A DNA stretch of 64,000 nucleotides from JADJYF01 sp043782755 (GTDB lineage Bacteria > Pseudomonadota > Gammaproteobacteria > Ga0077536), in assembly GCA_043782755.1 (NCBI GenBank), contig JAYWAC010000240.1:1-64000 (forward strand), in the 5' to 3' direction. Shown here in pieces: positions 50,617 to 60,210 of the stretch. Position numbers and translations under genes: made by a program. A model generated the notes under the pieces. That model made no database searches. It was not told the DNA's origin and saw nothing but the letters and a program-made list of their open reading frames with translations. Each line of letters begins with the position of its first letter. The first letter of the stretch is position 1.

Positions 50617-51240
50617 ATGGCGGCGAACGTTCGACAATTGCGGCGCGACAGCGTGCTCGAAGGCGTGGTTGATCACCTGCTCGAGCACGGTCTTGGCAAT
50701 GCCAGCCTGCGCTCGTTGGCGGCGGCGGTCGGCACCAGCGATCGCATGCTGCTCTATTACTTCTCAAACAAGGACGAGCTGATGCTGGAGGCCTTCGCCA
50801 CCCTCGTGCAGCGTCAGTCGGCCTTGCTGGACAAGATACTGCCGAGCGGGCGGCAGCCCTTCGAGGTGCTGCTGGCGCGGATGTGGCAGATCCTGAAAGC
50901 GCCCGACTACGAGCCCTATATGCGTATCTGGTACGACGCGCTCGGCCGCGCCTCCCAGGGCGAGGAGCTGTATCGCACGCTCACCAGTCGCGTCCTGGAT
51001 CTGTGGTTTGAATGGTTCGAACCCCATTCATCTGCGCCTTCGACGAAACGTCGCGACGAGATTGCGGCGGTGATCGCCACGGCCTGCGGGCTGGTGATGC
51101 TGCGTTATCTCGGGCGGGCGAAGGAAGCAGAGAGCGCGGCGCGCGCACTGTCGGGTGGTAGGACGGCCGCGCGCCAGTCGGCGGCGCTTACGGTGAAGTC
51201 AGCGCCGCCACGCACATCGCGGCTGCGTACGCAGCGCTAA
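50617..51240 (+). CDS. TetR-family transcriptional regulator
   Basis: A 207-residue TetR: LEGVVDHLLEHGLGNASLRSLAAAVGTSDRMLLYYFSNKDELMLEAF is the DNA-binding region. The C terminus has a basic tail. It begins 2 bases after the EthD stop, so they are co-expressed. It likely controls the divergent LLM operon or its own; the effector is unknown. Confidence 0.88.
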   Translation: MAANVRQLRRDSVLEGVVDHLLEHGLGNASLRSLAAAVGTSDRMLLYYFSNKDELMLEAFATLVQRQSALLDKILPSGRQPFEVLLARMWQILKAPDYEPYMRIWYDALGRASQGEELYRTLTSRVLDLWFEWFEPHSSAPSTKRRDEIAAVIATACGLVMLRYLGRAKEAESAARALSGGRTAARQSAALTVKSAPPRTSRLRTQR

Positions 51241-51274
51241 GATCGCTTGAGCGCTCAACGCGCCATCCTGCTTG

Positions 51275-52906
51275 TTAGCGTTGCTCACCCAGGGCCTGGC
51301 GATAGTAGTTGCACAAGCGCGCGCTCACGCGTTGGCGTTTGGCCAGCGTCTCGGCAGCGGCGGCCTGCGCCGCGCTCGCCTGCGCGTCACCGAGCTGCCG
51401 ATAGACCAAGGCCAGTTCATATATCGCACTGACCTGCATGGCATCGTCGTAGGCCGGTGTGGCCAGTGCCTCTTTGAACAAGGCGACAGCGTCTGCGACA
51501 TCGCCCTGATCACGCGTCGCGCGGGCCAACAGCAGGCGGCCTTGAAAACTGCGTGCTCGTTCCGGGATACGCTTTTCTACCGCGATAGCCTGGCCAAAAT
51601 CGCCGGCGGTCTGATGAGCGAGTGCGAGATTCTCGAGCGCGAAGTGTGAGTCAGGACGGGCGGTGACGGCCCACGAAAACAAGGACACGCCGTCGTGCCA
51701 CAGACGCGTGATGCTGAGATTGGTGACGGCCAGCGCGCATAGCCATAGCGCCGTGAGCAGCCACAACCAACGGCGTGTGCGCGGCGCAGGGTGGTTGATG
51801 CCTGGGCCGCTCAAGGCGGTCAGCGTGGCGGCGAAAATGGGAAAATACAGATAACGGTTTTGTACCAGGTCGAGGCGCAATGGCACGAGATTGGCGGCGG
51901 GTGCGAGCGCCAGCGCCCACACGCTGAAGGGCAGCAGTGCCGGCCAGCGCAGACCGGCGACAGCCAGCACCAGTGCCACCGCGCCGAGGCCGGCATAGCC
52001 ATAGACCGCGCCCGGGTCGCTGCCCATCTCATGCAGTGGCGCAAGATTCCACAACGGCAACAGCGTCATCTGCAGATAAGTGCCGAGCGTGCGCGCAATC
52101 AACAGCAGATGCTCGCCAGCGGCGTTGTGGGTTTGCACCTGAAAGGCAGTGTCCTTGACCAGGGGCAGCTGCAAATAGCCGACACGCAGGGACAGATAGA
52201 GGGCACAGCCCGTGAGCAAGGCGGCGCCGTGCCAGCCGGCTTGCGTCGCGATCGCAGGCCTGTCATGCAGGCTCGCACGACGGACCATGCATGCCACCAA
52301 GAGGGGCCCGACCGCGACATAGGCCAGAGTCGATTCCTTGCAACACAAGGCCGCGAAGAAGGCGAGCGTCACAGCGATGAAGCGTCGCGACGGCGATTCG
52401 ATGCGTGTCGCGGCCAACAGGCTCAGCAACAGAAAGAACGTGTAGAACAGATCGAAGCGGCCGGACACCCACACGACAGGTTCCACCAGTATGGGATGGA
52501 TGGCCAACACCGTGATGGCGAGCGGCAGCAGCAAAGCTGGTCTTGCGCTATGTGTGCGCCGCGCAAGCGCGATCACCAGCCACAGGTTCAGCAAATGCAG
52601 GGCGAGATTCAAGCCATGCAGGAAGACCGGGCTCTGACTGACGGCGAGTTGCAGGGTCAAGACTGCGGCCACCAGCGGCCGATAATAAGAGACCAGGGTA
52701 TGGTCGGTGAGATTGGTCTTCAGCAGCGAGAGCAAGTCATGGCGGCGGAATTCGTTCACCCAGATCTGATCGTCCCACACCAACTCGAAGCCGAGCGCGG
52801 CGCCATAGAACACCGCAACCAGTACGCCGGCGAGCAGCGCACAGCCCCACGCGCTGGTGAAGAACACCTCGTGAGCAGCAGTTTTCTCTGACGACATGGA
52901 AGGCAA
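51275..52906 (-). CDS. Multi-pass membrane protein with C-terminal TPR repeats (TMTC/GT-C-like)
   Basis: A 543-residue protein. The first ~400 residues contain about 10 hydrophobic helices with FELVWDDQIWV after helix 1 (acidic D-D pair in the first loop, as in GT-C glycosyltransferases), and NRYLYFPI typical of TMTC/DUF1736-type proteins. The last ~130 residues are helical TPR-like units (NLALAHQTAGDFGQAIAVEKR; ALVYRQLGDAQASAAQAAA). It may be an O-mannosyl-transferase-like enzyme or scaffold. Proof of glycosyl transfer is absent. It is convergent with the TetR gene. Confidence 0.8.
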   Translation of the reverse strand: MPSMSSEKTAAHEVFFTSAWGCALLAGVLVAVFYGAALGFELVWDDQIWVNEFRRHDLLSLLKTNLTDHTLVSYYRPLVAAVLTLQLAVSQSPVFLHGLNLALHLLNLWLVIALARRTHSARPALLLPLAITVLAIHPILVEPVVWVSGRFDLFYTFFLLLSLLAATRIESPSRRFIAVTLAFFAALCCKESTLAYVAVGPLLVACMVRRASLHDRPAIATQAGWHGAALLTGCALYLSLRVGYLQLPLVKDTAFQVQTHNAAGEHLLLIARTLGTYLQMTLLPLWNLAPLHEMGSDPGAVYGYAGLGAVALVLAVAGLRWPALLPFSVWALALAPAANLVPLRLDLVQNRYLYFPIFAATLTALSGPGINHPAPRTRRWLWLLTALWLCALAVTNLSITRLWHDGVSLFSWAVTARPDSHFALENLALAHQTAGDFGQAIAVEKRIPERARSFQGRLLLARATRDQGDVADAVALFKEALATPAYDDAMQVSAIYELALVYRQLGDAQASAAQAAAAETLAKRQRVSARLCNYYRQALGEQR

Positions 52907-52960
52907 TAGCGTGCCGAAAGACGATGCCTTAAGTGACAGATGGTCGAGCGCGATAGCGCG

Positions 52961-54166
52961 CTAGATCACTTGCAGCGGCAGGGATTTCAAACCGACCAGA
53001 CGATTGTTCGGCATCCACTGCGGTACGCCGTCCGGTCGGAAATTCAAATCCGAACGTAACAACTCCTCGAACACCACGCGCAGTTCCAGCCGCGCCAGCG
53101 ACGAGCCCAGACAGAAATGCACGCCCGCACCAAAGCCGAGATGCTTGTTCGGGTTGCGCGCGATGTCGAATTCAAAGGGACGCTCGAACACCCGCTCGTC
53201 ACGATTGGCCGACATTTCCCAGAAGGTCACCTTGTCGCCCTCGCGAATGCGCTTGCCTGAATGTTGTAGGTCGCGGGTCGCGGTGCGGCGCTTGTAACAG
53301 GAGGGCGTGGTCCAGCGCACGATCTCTTCGACCGTGGTCTTGAGCAGGTTTGGCTCGGCGCGCAGCCGCGCGTAAGCATCGGGTCGTTCGATGAGCGCCA
53401 GCAGGCCGCCGCTGATAGAGCGCGTGGTGGTTTCGGCGCCAGCCGGGAACAACAGGCCGAAGAAGGAACGCAGTTCATGATCCGAGAGCGTTGAACCATC
53501 GGCCTCGAAGCGCGCGTGGACTATGGTGGAGAAGATGTCGTTCTGCGCTTGTGCGCGCTTGGCTTCGATCAAGCCTTGCGCATAGCGCCTGACCTTGCGC
53601 ACGTATTCCTCGGCGATGACCTCATCGGAGGGTGCGGCGATGCCCTGGTCTATCCAGTCGGCGAGCATCAGGCGATCCTCTTCCGGCACACCGAGCACGA
53701 TGCAGATGGCCTGGGTCGGAATCTCACGCGCGACCTTGAGCGCGAAGTCGATGTGCTCGCCGCGTTGCAAACCGCCCAGCAGGGCGCGCGTGCGGCGGCG
53801 CAGTTCGTCTTCCAGCGCAGAGATGGCCTTGACGCTGAAGCCTTCGTTGACGATCGCGCGCAGCCGCTTGTGCAGCGGATCGTCAGTCTGGTTCATGACC
53901 CTACCGGCCGACACTTCGTCCTTGATGGTGGTGCCGCCAGCGGTGCGCGTGCCGCCCTTGTCGGAAGAGAAGGCCTGCGGGTCCATGATCACGCTATCGA
54001 CGTCGGCATAACGACTCACCACCCAGAAGCCCTCGCCATCGGGTGTGATGGCCGTAGGCTCGTGCCAGTACAAGGGCTCGTGGGCGCGCAACCAGGTGAA
54101 GAACGCGTGGGGAAAACCTTGGGCGAAGGTCTGACTATCGGAGAGATCGAGGAACGGCGTATCCAT
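52961..54166 (-). CDS. Cytochrome P450
   Basis: A 401-residue P450. ATG 54166 (MDTPFLDLSDSQTFAQGFPH) is chosen, with upstream residues being an unlikely extension. The I-helix is LLFPAGAETTTRSISGG, ExxR is in TTVEEIVRWTT, and the heme-binding loop is GFGAGVHFCLGSSLARLE with Cys ~353. It belongs to the soluble bacterial class similar to CYP125/CYP142-type terpene/steroid hydroxylases. It needs a ferredoxin and reductase encoded elsewhere. It is divergent from the Baeyer-Villiger monooxygenase gene. Confidence 0.93.
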   Translation of the reverse strand: MDTPFLDLSDSQTFAQGFPHAFFTWLRAHEPLYWHEPTAITPDGEGFWVVSRYADVDSVIMDPQAFSSDKGGTRTAGGTTIKDEVSAGRVMNQTDDPLHKRLRAIVNEGFSVKAISALEDELRRRTRALLGGLQRGEHIDFALKVAREIPTQAICIVLGVPEEDRLMLADWIDQGIAAPSDEVIAEEYVRKVRRYAQGLIEAKRAQAQNDIFSTIVHARFEADGSTLSDHELRSFFGLLFPAGAETTTRSISGGLLALIERPDAYARLRAEPNLLKTTVEEIVRWTTPSCYKRRTATRDLQHSGKRIREGDKVTFWEMSANRDERVFERPFEFDIARNPNKHLGFGAGVHFCLGSSLARLELRVVFEELLRSDLNFRPDGVPQWMPNNRLVGLKSLPLQVI

Positions 54167-54377
54167 GGATATGACTCTGGTGTTGAACGTCGAACCCATC
54201 ATGCATCGACGCTGCACGCACGACCATTGATCGTCGCGCGCAATAAGCGCGTGCCGCACACGGGCTCACGATTAGAGCACCGCCTATCGGGCAATTCCAG
54301 CGCAGGGCAGGGCGGTTATACTCGGACTGCAACACAGGACCTACCACGGTCTTGCGTGTTATCTGAAGGAGATTGCG

Positions 54378-56015
54378 ATGTCCAGTACGAGTCCCGCGTC
54401 GTCCGTGCCAGCGACCGAAGCCGAGGAAGTCTTTGACGCGGTCATCATCGGTGCTGGCATCTGTGGCATGTATCAACTTCATCGTCTGCGCGAGCTGGGA
54501 TTGTCAGTGCGGGTGTTCGAAGCCGGTGCCGGTGTGGGTGGCACCTGGTATTGGAATCGTTACCCGGGTGCGCGTTTCGATTCGGAGTCCTATACCTATG
54601 GCTACTCGTTTTCCAAAGCGCTCATGCACGAATGGGATTGGAGCGAGCATTTCTCGGCCCAGCCCGAGACGCTGCGCTATCTGGAATTCGCCGCCAGCAA
54701 GTTCGATCTCAATAAGGACATCCGTTTCACCGCGCGGGTGAAATCGGCGCACTACGATGCCGAGCGCAATGTCTGGAAGATAGTTACCGAGCACGGCGAA
54801 CAGGTCGAGGCCCAATATCTGATCACGGCGGTCGGTGTCTTGTCCGCGCCCTATACGCCGAGCATCCCCGGCCGCGAAGATTTTCAGGGCGAGATCTGGC
54901 ATACCGCGCAATGGCCTCATCACCCGGTTGATCTCAGCCACAAGCGCGTGGGCGTGATCGGCTCCGGTGCGACGGCAGTGCAGCTCATCACCGAAGTGGC
55001 CAAGAACGTCGGTCATCTGACCGTCTTCCAGCGCACCGCGAACTACTGTATCCCGCTCAATAATCGCGCCATCGCAGCCGCAGAGCAGGCCGCGCTCAAG
55101 GCGCGCTATGCCGATATGTTCGCGCGCTGCCGCGAGACTTATGCGGCCTTCATCCATGATTTCGATCCGCGCTCGGCCTTCGATGTCTCCGCCGCCGAAC
55201 GCGAAGTCATCTATGAGCAGTTGTGGAAGGAGCCGGGCTTCGGCTTCTGGCTGGGCAATTTCCACGACATCATGACCAACGAACAGGCCAACGAAACCAT
55301 CGCCGAATTCGTGCGCAAAAAAATACGTGAGCGAGTGCATGACCCGCTCACGGCGGAAATGCTCACGCCACGCGACCATTGTTTCGGCACCAAGCGCGTG
55401 CCCCTCGAGAGCGGTTACTACGAGGCTTATAACCGTGCCAATGTCGAGCTGGTCTCGCTACGCGACACGCCTATCGAAAGCATCACGGCCAAGGGCATCA
55501 AGACTGCCGCCCGTGAATACGAATTTGACATCATCATCTTTGCCACCGGCTTCGATGCCGTGACCGGCGCCTTGACACGCATCGACATTCGCGGCGAGCA
55601 CGGTATCGCGCTCAAGGACAAATGGCAGGACGGGCCACGTACCTATCTCGGTCTGCAGATCGCCGGTTTCCCCAATCTCTTCACCGTGGTCGGCGCACAC
55701 AATGCCGCCAACTTCTGCAATGTGCCGCGCTGCGGTGAACAGAATGTCGAATGGGTGACGGATTGCATCCGTCATATGCGCGATAGCGGCCTCAAGCGCA
55801 TCGCGGCGACGGTGGCAGCGGAAGAAGCCTGGCGTGATCACTGCGAACAAGTGGTAGCTCACACCTTGTTCTTGAAAACAGACTCATGGTTCATGGGCGC
55901 CAATATCCCGGGCAAGAAACGCATGTTTCTCGGTTATGGCGGCGGTCTGCCTCGTTACCGCGAGAAATGCGCGGAAGTGGCCGCGCGGGGTTATGACGGC
56001 TTCATTCTGGAATGA
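54378..56015 (+). CDS. Flavin-dependent Baeyer-Villiger monooxygenase
   Basis: A 545-residue class B monooxygenase. Two Rossmann motifs, VIIGAGICGMYQLHRL (~23) and VGVIGSGATAVQLITEV (~190), flank the fingerprint FQGEIWHTAQWPH (FxGxxxHxxxW). GTWYWNRYPGARFDSESYTY is also typical. It inserts an oxygen next to a carbonyl using NADPH, giving an ester or lactone. GAAGGAG precedes the ATG. A HIBADH-type dehydrogenase follows 23 bases later, and a P450 is divergent, suggesting a ketone or terpenoid/steroid degradation module. Confidence 0.93.
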   Translation: MSSTSPASSVPATEAEEVFDAVIIGAGICGMYQLHRLRELGLSVRVFEAGAGVGGTWYWNRYPGARFDSESYTYGYSFSKALMHEWDWSEHFSAQPETLRYLEFAASKFDLNKDIRFTARVKSAHYDAERNVWKIVTEHGEQVEAQYLITAVGVLSAPYTPSIPGREDFQGEIWHTAQWPHHPVDLSHKRVGVIGSGATAVQLITEVAKNVGHLTVFQRTANYCIPLNNRAIAAAEQAALKARYADMFARCRETYAAFIHDFDPRSAFDVSAAEREVIYEQLWKEPGFGFWLGNFHDIMTNEQANETIAEFVRKKIRERVHDPLTAEMLTPRDHCFGTKRVPLESGYYEAYNRANVELVSLRDTPIESITAKGIKTAAREYEFDIIIFATGFDAVTGALTRIDIRGEHGIALKDKWQDGPRTYLGLQIAGFPNLFTVVGAHNAANFCNVPRCGEQNVEWVTDCIRHMRDSGLKRIAATVAAEEAWRDHCEQVVAHTLFLKTDSWFMGANIPGKKRMFLGYGGGLPRYREKCAEVAARGYDGFILE

Positions 56016-56038
56016 TGGTTCGAGGGGAGTAGTACGGC

Positions 56039-56950
56039 ATGGGCGAAACAGGATTCATAGGCACCGGCACCATCGGCAGTCCGATGGCCATGCGCATCAT
56101 CGATGCCGGCCATCGATTGCAGGTCTTCGATCTGAATGTCGAGGCGACCCGTGCCCACCAAGACAAGGGCGCGTCACGCGCCGCCTCGCTGCAGGCACTC
56201 GCCGCGACTTGCTCGATCATCTTGCTGTCGCTGCCCGGTCCCAAGCAGATAGAACAGGTCATGCTCGGTGCCGATGGCGTGCTTGCCCACGCCGCGCGTG
56301 GCACGACGATAGTCGATCTCTCGACCAATGCCATTGCGCTCAACCGTCGCATCGCCGCCGAGGCTGCATCACGCGGCATGCATTATCTCGACGCGCCGGT
56401 GTCCGGCGGCCGGGTCGGTGCGATCGCCGGCAAGCTGGCGGTGATGGTGGGCGGTGACCGTGCAGCCTTCGACGCGGTGCGCGATCTCATCGCCTGCTTT
56501 GGCGAGAACATCTTCTATCTGGGCGAGGCCGGTGCCGGCACGCTCACCAAGCTCATCAACAATCAGATCTTTCTCGCCGCCAGTGTGTTGGTGCAGGAAG
56601 GTTTCGTGATGGGCGCCAAGGCCGGCATGGATCCGGCGACGGTGCTTGATGTGTTGAAAGTCAGCTCGGCCGGCTCGGTGGTCGGGCGCGCCGGCCTGTT
56701 TCTATCGCGCAAGTTCGAATCTGACATCTTCGCCCTGTCGATTGCGAGCAAGGACATCGATGTCGCGCTGGCGTCGGCGCAAGACCTCGGGGTCGAGATG
56801 CCGATGACGACGGCGGCGGCGGCGGTCTATCACCGCGCTCTTGCCGAGGGTCTCGGCGCGCAGGATTTCTACGCGACGGTCAAGGTGCTGGAAGCGACCG
56901 CCGGCGTCAGCGTGCCGGCCTTGCATAAGCCGGTCAGCGTCAAGTCCTGA
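56039..56950 (+). CDS. 3-hydroxyisobutyrate dehydrogenase-like (beta-hydroxyacid) dehydrogenase
   Basis: A 303-residue HIBADH-family protein: GFIGTGTIGSPMAMRIIDAGHRLQVFDLN (NAD site), VDLSTN, DAPVSGGRVGA, GAGTLTKLINNQIF (catalytic Lys) and a C-terminal SIASKDIDVALASAQ. GAGGGGAG lies upstream. It would oxidise a 3-hydroxy acid or alcohol with NAD(P). It is the second gene after the BVMO gene; the order fits sequential metabolism of a ring-opened lactone. Confidence 0.9.
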   Translation: MGETGFIGTGTIGSPMAMRIIDAGHRLQVFDLNVEATRAHQDKGASRAASLQALAATCSIILLSLPGPKQIEQVMLGADGVLAHAARGTTIVDLSTNAIALNRRIAAEAASRGMHYLDAPVSGGRVGAIAGKLAVMVGGDRAAFDAVRDLIACFGENIFYLGEAGAGTLTKLINNQIFLAASVLVQEGFVMGAKAGMDPATVLDVLKVSSAGSVVGRAGLFLSRKFESDIFALSIASKDIDVALASAQDLGVEMPMTTAAAAVYHRALAEGLGAQDFYATVKVLEATAGVSVPALHKPVSVKS

Positions 56951-56958
56951 CGCATTTG

Positions 56959-57336
56959 TTATTTATCCTCGATGGGCGGTTTGCGCGGCGCATAAACCTC
57001 TTCGACTTTGCGCAAGCCCGCCACGCCGGTCGGCCAACCGCCGTAGTGGGCAAGATGCAGCATCATCTCTTCGACTTTCTCGCGTGGAATGCCGATGTTC
57101 TTCGCGCCATGCAGATGGGTCTTCAATTCCTGCTCACGCCCTAGTACGGTCAAGGCCGCGATGGTGATCATGGAACGTTCTGCGAGTTCGAGACCCGGCC
57201 GACTCCAGATATCGCCGAACAGATTGCCGACCGTGACCTGCATGAAATCGCTGCTGATGGCGGCCTCATCGAGGGTGCGGCCGAACAGGCGTTGCATGAC
57301 ATTCTTGCCTTTCTCGATACGGGTGCTGTCGGTCAT
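56959..57336 (-). CDS. Carboxymuconolactone decarboxylase (CMD/AhpD-like) family protein
   Basis: A 125-residue CMD-fold protein: SRPGLELAERSMITIAALTVLGREQELKTHLHGAKNIGIPREKVEE. It has the family's conserved His but no CxxC, so it is a decarboxylase-type rather than AhpD peroxidatic form. The length matches PcaC-like proteins. It ends 8 bases from the HIBADH stop, converging with it. Confidence 0.88.
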   Translation of the reverse strand: MTDSTRIEKGKNVMQRLFGRTLDEAAISSDFMQVTVGNLFGDIWSRPGLELAERSMITIAALTVLGREQELKTHLHGAKNIGIPREKVEEMMLHLAHYGGWPTGVAGLRKVEEVYAPRKPPIEDK

Positions 57337-57379
57337 GGGGTGCTCCTTGTGAGCGATGGTCGATGTTTAAGAGGTGTGG

Positions 57380-58174
57380 CTAACTGCCGCTGAATTCCGG
57401 TCGACGCTTGTCGACGAAGGCGCTGATGCCCTCATGAAAATCGGCGCCGGTGGCACAGTCGACAAACAGCTCGGCTTCGAGTTGTAGCTGGGCTTCAAAA
57501 GTGTTTTCGCGCGAGCGATAGAGCAGACGTTTGGTGTTTGCATAGGCATGGGTCGGCCCGTTCGCGAGTCGCGCGGCGAGCTGCGCGGTGGCTGTGGCCA
57601 GCGTGCCGGTGGGCACCAGCTGATTCACCAGCCCCATGCTCGCCGCCGCATGCGCATTGAAGCGATCACCGAGCAGCGCGATCTCCATCGCCTTCTTGAC
57701 ACCGACCACGCGTGGCAGCTGAAAGCTCGCACCGCCATCGGGCGTGGTGCCGAGGTGGCAGTAAGCCAGGGTAAAGAAAGCGCTCTCGTCGGCGATGATG
57801 AGGTCCGCCGCCAGCGCCAGGCTGACGCCAGCGCCAGCGGTCGCGCCGGCGACACTGGCGATGATCGGTTTGGCCATGCGCCGCATGGTAATCATGATGG
57901 CGTTCAGATCATGCAGTCGCAGCAGGAACTGGCCAGCCAGCGCAGCGGCAGGCTGGTCGAGTACGCCGGAGATGGCCTTCAGATCGCCGCCCGCCATGAA
58001 ATGTTCGCCCGCGCCTTTCATGACCACGCAGCGCACCTCGTCATCACTCTCAAGTTCGAGCATGGTCTCGCGTAGCGAAGCGCGCATGGTGGGACTCAGG
58101 GCATTGCGGCTGGCGGGGCGATTGAAGATCACCGTCGCGATAGCGCCGTCGCGTTCGACCAGCAAAGGCTGCAT
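57380..58174 (-). CDS. Enoyl-CoA hydratase/isomerase
   Basis: A 264-residue crotonase-fold enzyme. ATG 58174 (MQPLLVERDGAIATVIFNRPASRNAL) is chosen over an upstream extension. The oxyanion hole lies in GEHFMAGGDLKAI and GAGVSLALAADLIIADESAFFTLAYCHLGTTPDGGASF. It probably hydrates or isomerises an unsaturated acyl-CoA of the same degradation set. A CMD-like gene lies 43 bases downstream. Confidence 0.9.
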   Translation of the reverse strand: MQPLLVERDGAIATVIFNRPASRNALSPTMRASLRETMLELESDDEVRCVVMKGAGEHFMAGGDLKAISGVLDQPAAALAGQFLLRLHDLNAIMITMRRMAKPIIASVAGATAGAGVSLALAADLIIADESAFFTLAYCHLGTTPDGGASFQLPRVVGVKKAMEIALLGDRFNAHAAASMGLVNQLVPTGTLATATAQLAARLANGPTHAYANTKRLLYRSRENTFEAQLQLEAELFVDCATGADFHEGISAFVDKRRPEFSGS

Positions 58175-58239
58175 GACAAGATCCCGTCTGTGAGGAATGG
58201 GGCGCAAGGCGTGAACCAGGTCGCGCCGCGCGGGGACGC

Positions 58240-59103
58240 TTAGTCCAATGCCGACTCCGTGGCGGGATCGCCGCGCACCCGTGTATGCATCATCACACGC
58301 GGATGAGCGTGGTCGTAAGGGCGTGCACGATGCAACACGCAGCGGTTATCCCATATCGCGATGTCGCCGGGCTGCCAGGTGTGACGATAAACGCGCGGTT
58401 CACGACAGGCGAAATCCATGAGGCCATCGAGCAATGCTTCGGACTGCGCCGGATCCATGCCGGGGATATGGCAGGCATGACGACCGATGAATAGCGCCCT
58501 GCGCCCGGTTACGGGATGAATCTTGACCAGCGGCCGTCGCGGCGTGTCGCCCCCGCTGAATCCGTAATAGTCGCCGACCTTGGCCTGCGCACCGATGCGC
58601 GACTGCGAATAGAACAACGAGTGAAAAGCGGTGAGTCGCTCAAGCCGCGCACGCATGTCGACATCGAGTGCGTCGTAGGCGGCGCGCATGTCGGCCCATT
58701 CGGTTTCGCCGCCGGTCGGTGTCACGACATGGGCCGACAGCACCGAGGCCTTGGCGGCGAGCGGCATGTAGGAGCTGTCGGTATGCCAGCCTTCGTTACC
58801 GCGCAGCAGCTGCATGAAGACCGAATCTTCGCGCAGCGTCTGGCCGCGTTCGCCGCGATTGGAAATCGCGATGGTGGTCTTGCCTTCGACCAGCACTTCG
58901 ATTTCACCGAAGCGTCGCGCGAAGGCGACTTGCTGTTCGTGATCGAGATGCTGGGCCGGGAACAGCAGCAGCGCGTGTTCGTGAAAAGCCTGCTCGATGA
59001 CGTACCAGTCAACGTCGTTGACTGCGCTCAATTCCACGCCGACCACTGCGGCGCCCAGCGTGCACCCATGACGCTGGGCCAAGGATGTGATGGTCAGGCT
59101 CAT
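58240..59103 (-). CDS. TauD/TfdA-family 2-oxoglutarate-dependent dioxygenase
   Basis: A 287-residue oxygenase with ATG 59103 (GGGGGAG upstream). The HxD of the Fe site is in GWHTDSSYMPLAAKAS, the distal His in WDNRCVLHRARPYDHAHPRVMMHTRV, and Arg residues follow for 2-oxoglutarate. The family includes taurine and 2,4-D dioxygenases. The substrate is unknown. It shares a strand with the LLM, ECH and CMD genes. Confidence 0.92.
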   Translation of the reverse strand: MSLTITSLAQRHGCTLGAAVVGVELSAVNDVDWYVIEQAFHEHALLLFPAQHLDHEQQVAFARRFGEIEVLVEGKTTIAISNRGERGQTLREDSVFMQLLRGNEGWHTDSSYMPLAAKASVLSAHVVTPTGGETEWADMRAAYDALDVDMRARLERLTAFHSLFYSQSRIGAQAKVGDYYGFSGGDTPRRPLVKIHPVTGRRALFIGRHACHIPGMDPAQSEALLDGLMDFACREPRVYRHTWQPGDIAIWDNRCVLHRARPYDHAHPRVMMHTRVRGDPATESALD

Positions 59104-59185
59104 GCGCGCGCTCCCCCATTTGCTCAGCCGCAGTATTCCACGGAATTCTAAGCCTGCGACAGACCCGCGAAATGGGAAGGGGGAG

Positions 59186-59221
59186 GCCACCGAGGCGCTG
59201 ACAGCGCGGCGCCTCGGTGGC
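59186..59221 (-). terminator. Strong GC hairpin between LLM and TauD genes
   Basis: GCCACCGAGGCGC and GCGCCTCGGTGGC form a perfect 13-bp stem around ten bases. It lies directly after the LLM stop (minus strand). No T tract follows, so it may be a pause or rho-dependent element. Confidence 0.5.
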
Positions 59222-59226
59222 AAGAC

Positions 59227-60210
59227 TCAGAGCTTCGGCAGGATGTCGTGCACCAGGCGGCGCATGTCGACCAGGGTCTTGGCGGTCGGCGTGCCGCTGA
59301 AGGGCGGCCACAACAGTGGCATGGTCAGGCCGGCGTCCTTGTAACGTTTCAAGTTGTCGGTGATCTGTTCGATCGTGCCAACCAGCGTCGGGGTGAGCTT
59401 GCCGCGCGGCGTCTGGTCGGTTTTGTCGCGCGTGATATCAAAGGGCAGCATGCTTGAGATCTCGAGCTTGTCGATAGCATGACCGCCGCCCGACTTTTGC
59501 AATTCCACCTCGATGGCGGCGCGCCAGGTGGCGATCGCGTCGGGCGTGTCCATGATGCCTATCCAGCCATCGAGGCCGTATTGGGCGACGCGGCTCGCGG
59601 CAATCTCCGGTCGACCGAGACCACCGAAGAACATCGGCGGACGCGGCTTCTGCACGGGCTTGGCACCAAAGCCGCATTTCGGGAAGTCGGCAAACTCACC
59701 GTGATATTCGAACAACTCGTTGGTCCAGATGCCCTGCATGATCTCGATGGTCTCGATGACATGCTTGTTGCGTCGTGTGTAACGATCACTGGCGCTGGCG
59801 GCGGCGAATTCTTCCGGCATCCAGCCCGAGCCGACGCCGACATTGATGCGGCCACCGGAGAGTTGATCCCAGGTCGCGATCTCCGCCGCCAGCACACCGG
59901 GCGCGCGATAGGGCGTGACGATGACGCTGACACCGATGCGGATGCGCTTGGTGATCGCGGCGAGATAGGGGATCAGCGCCGGCCCGTTCAGAAATTCGCC
60001 GCGCGCGCTGACCGGCAGCGCGTTGGGGAATTCCTTCATGAAGCCAAAGGGCTTGGCGAGGCCGCCGCTATCCGAAGCCTCGGGTATCACGATGCGATCC
60101 AAGGTCCACACGGAATCGAAGTCCAGAGCCTCGGCCTCGTGGGTCAAGGCTTCGATTTCAGCGACCGAAATCTTGTCGCGCAGGTTCGGCAGATAAAGCG
60201 CCAGTTTCAT
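59227..60210 (-). CDS. LLM-class F420/flavin-dependent oxidoreductase
   Basis: A 327-residue luciferase-like protein. ATG 60210 (MKLALYLPNLRDKISVAEIEAL) has AAGGGGA ~6 nt upstream. The LLM core includes EALDFDSVWTLDRIVIPEASD, RIRIGVSVIVTPYRAPGVLAAEIATWDQLSGGRINVGVGSGW and PPMFFGGLGRPEIAASR. It resembles F420-dependent TIGR03619-like members. The reaction is not known. It is divergent from the candidate selenoprotein gene at 60397. Confidence 0.88.
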   Translation of the reverse strand: MKLALYLPNLRDKISVAEIEALTHEAEALDFDSVWTLDRIVIPEASDSGGLAKPFGFMKEFPNALPVSARGEFLNGPALIPYLAAITKRIRIGVSVIVTPYRAPGVLAAEIATWDQLSGGRINVGVGSGWMPEEFAAASASDRYTRRNKHVIETIEIMQGIWTNELFEYHGEFADFPKCGFGAKPVQKPRPPMFFGGLGRPEIAASRVAQYGLDGWIGIMDTPDAIATWRAAIEVELQKSGGGHAIDKLEISSMLPFDITRDKTDQTPRGKLTPTLVGTIEQITDNLKRYKDAGLTMPLLWPPFSGTPTAKTLVDMRRLVHDILPKL

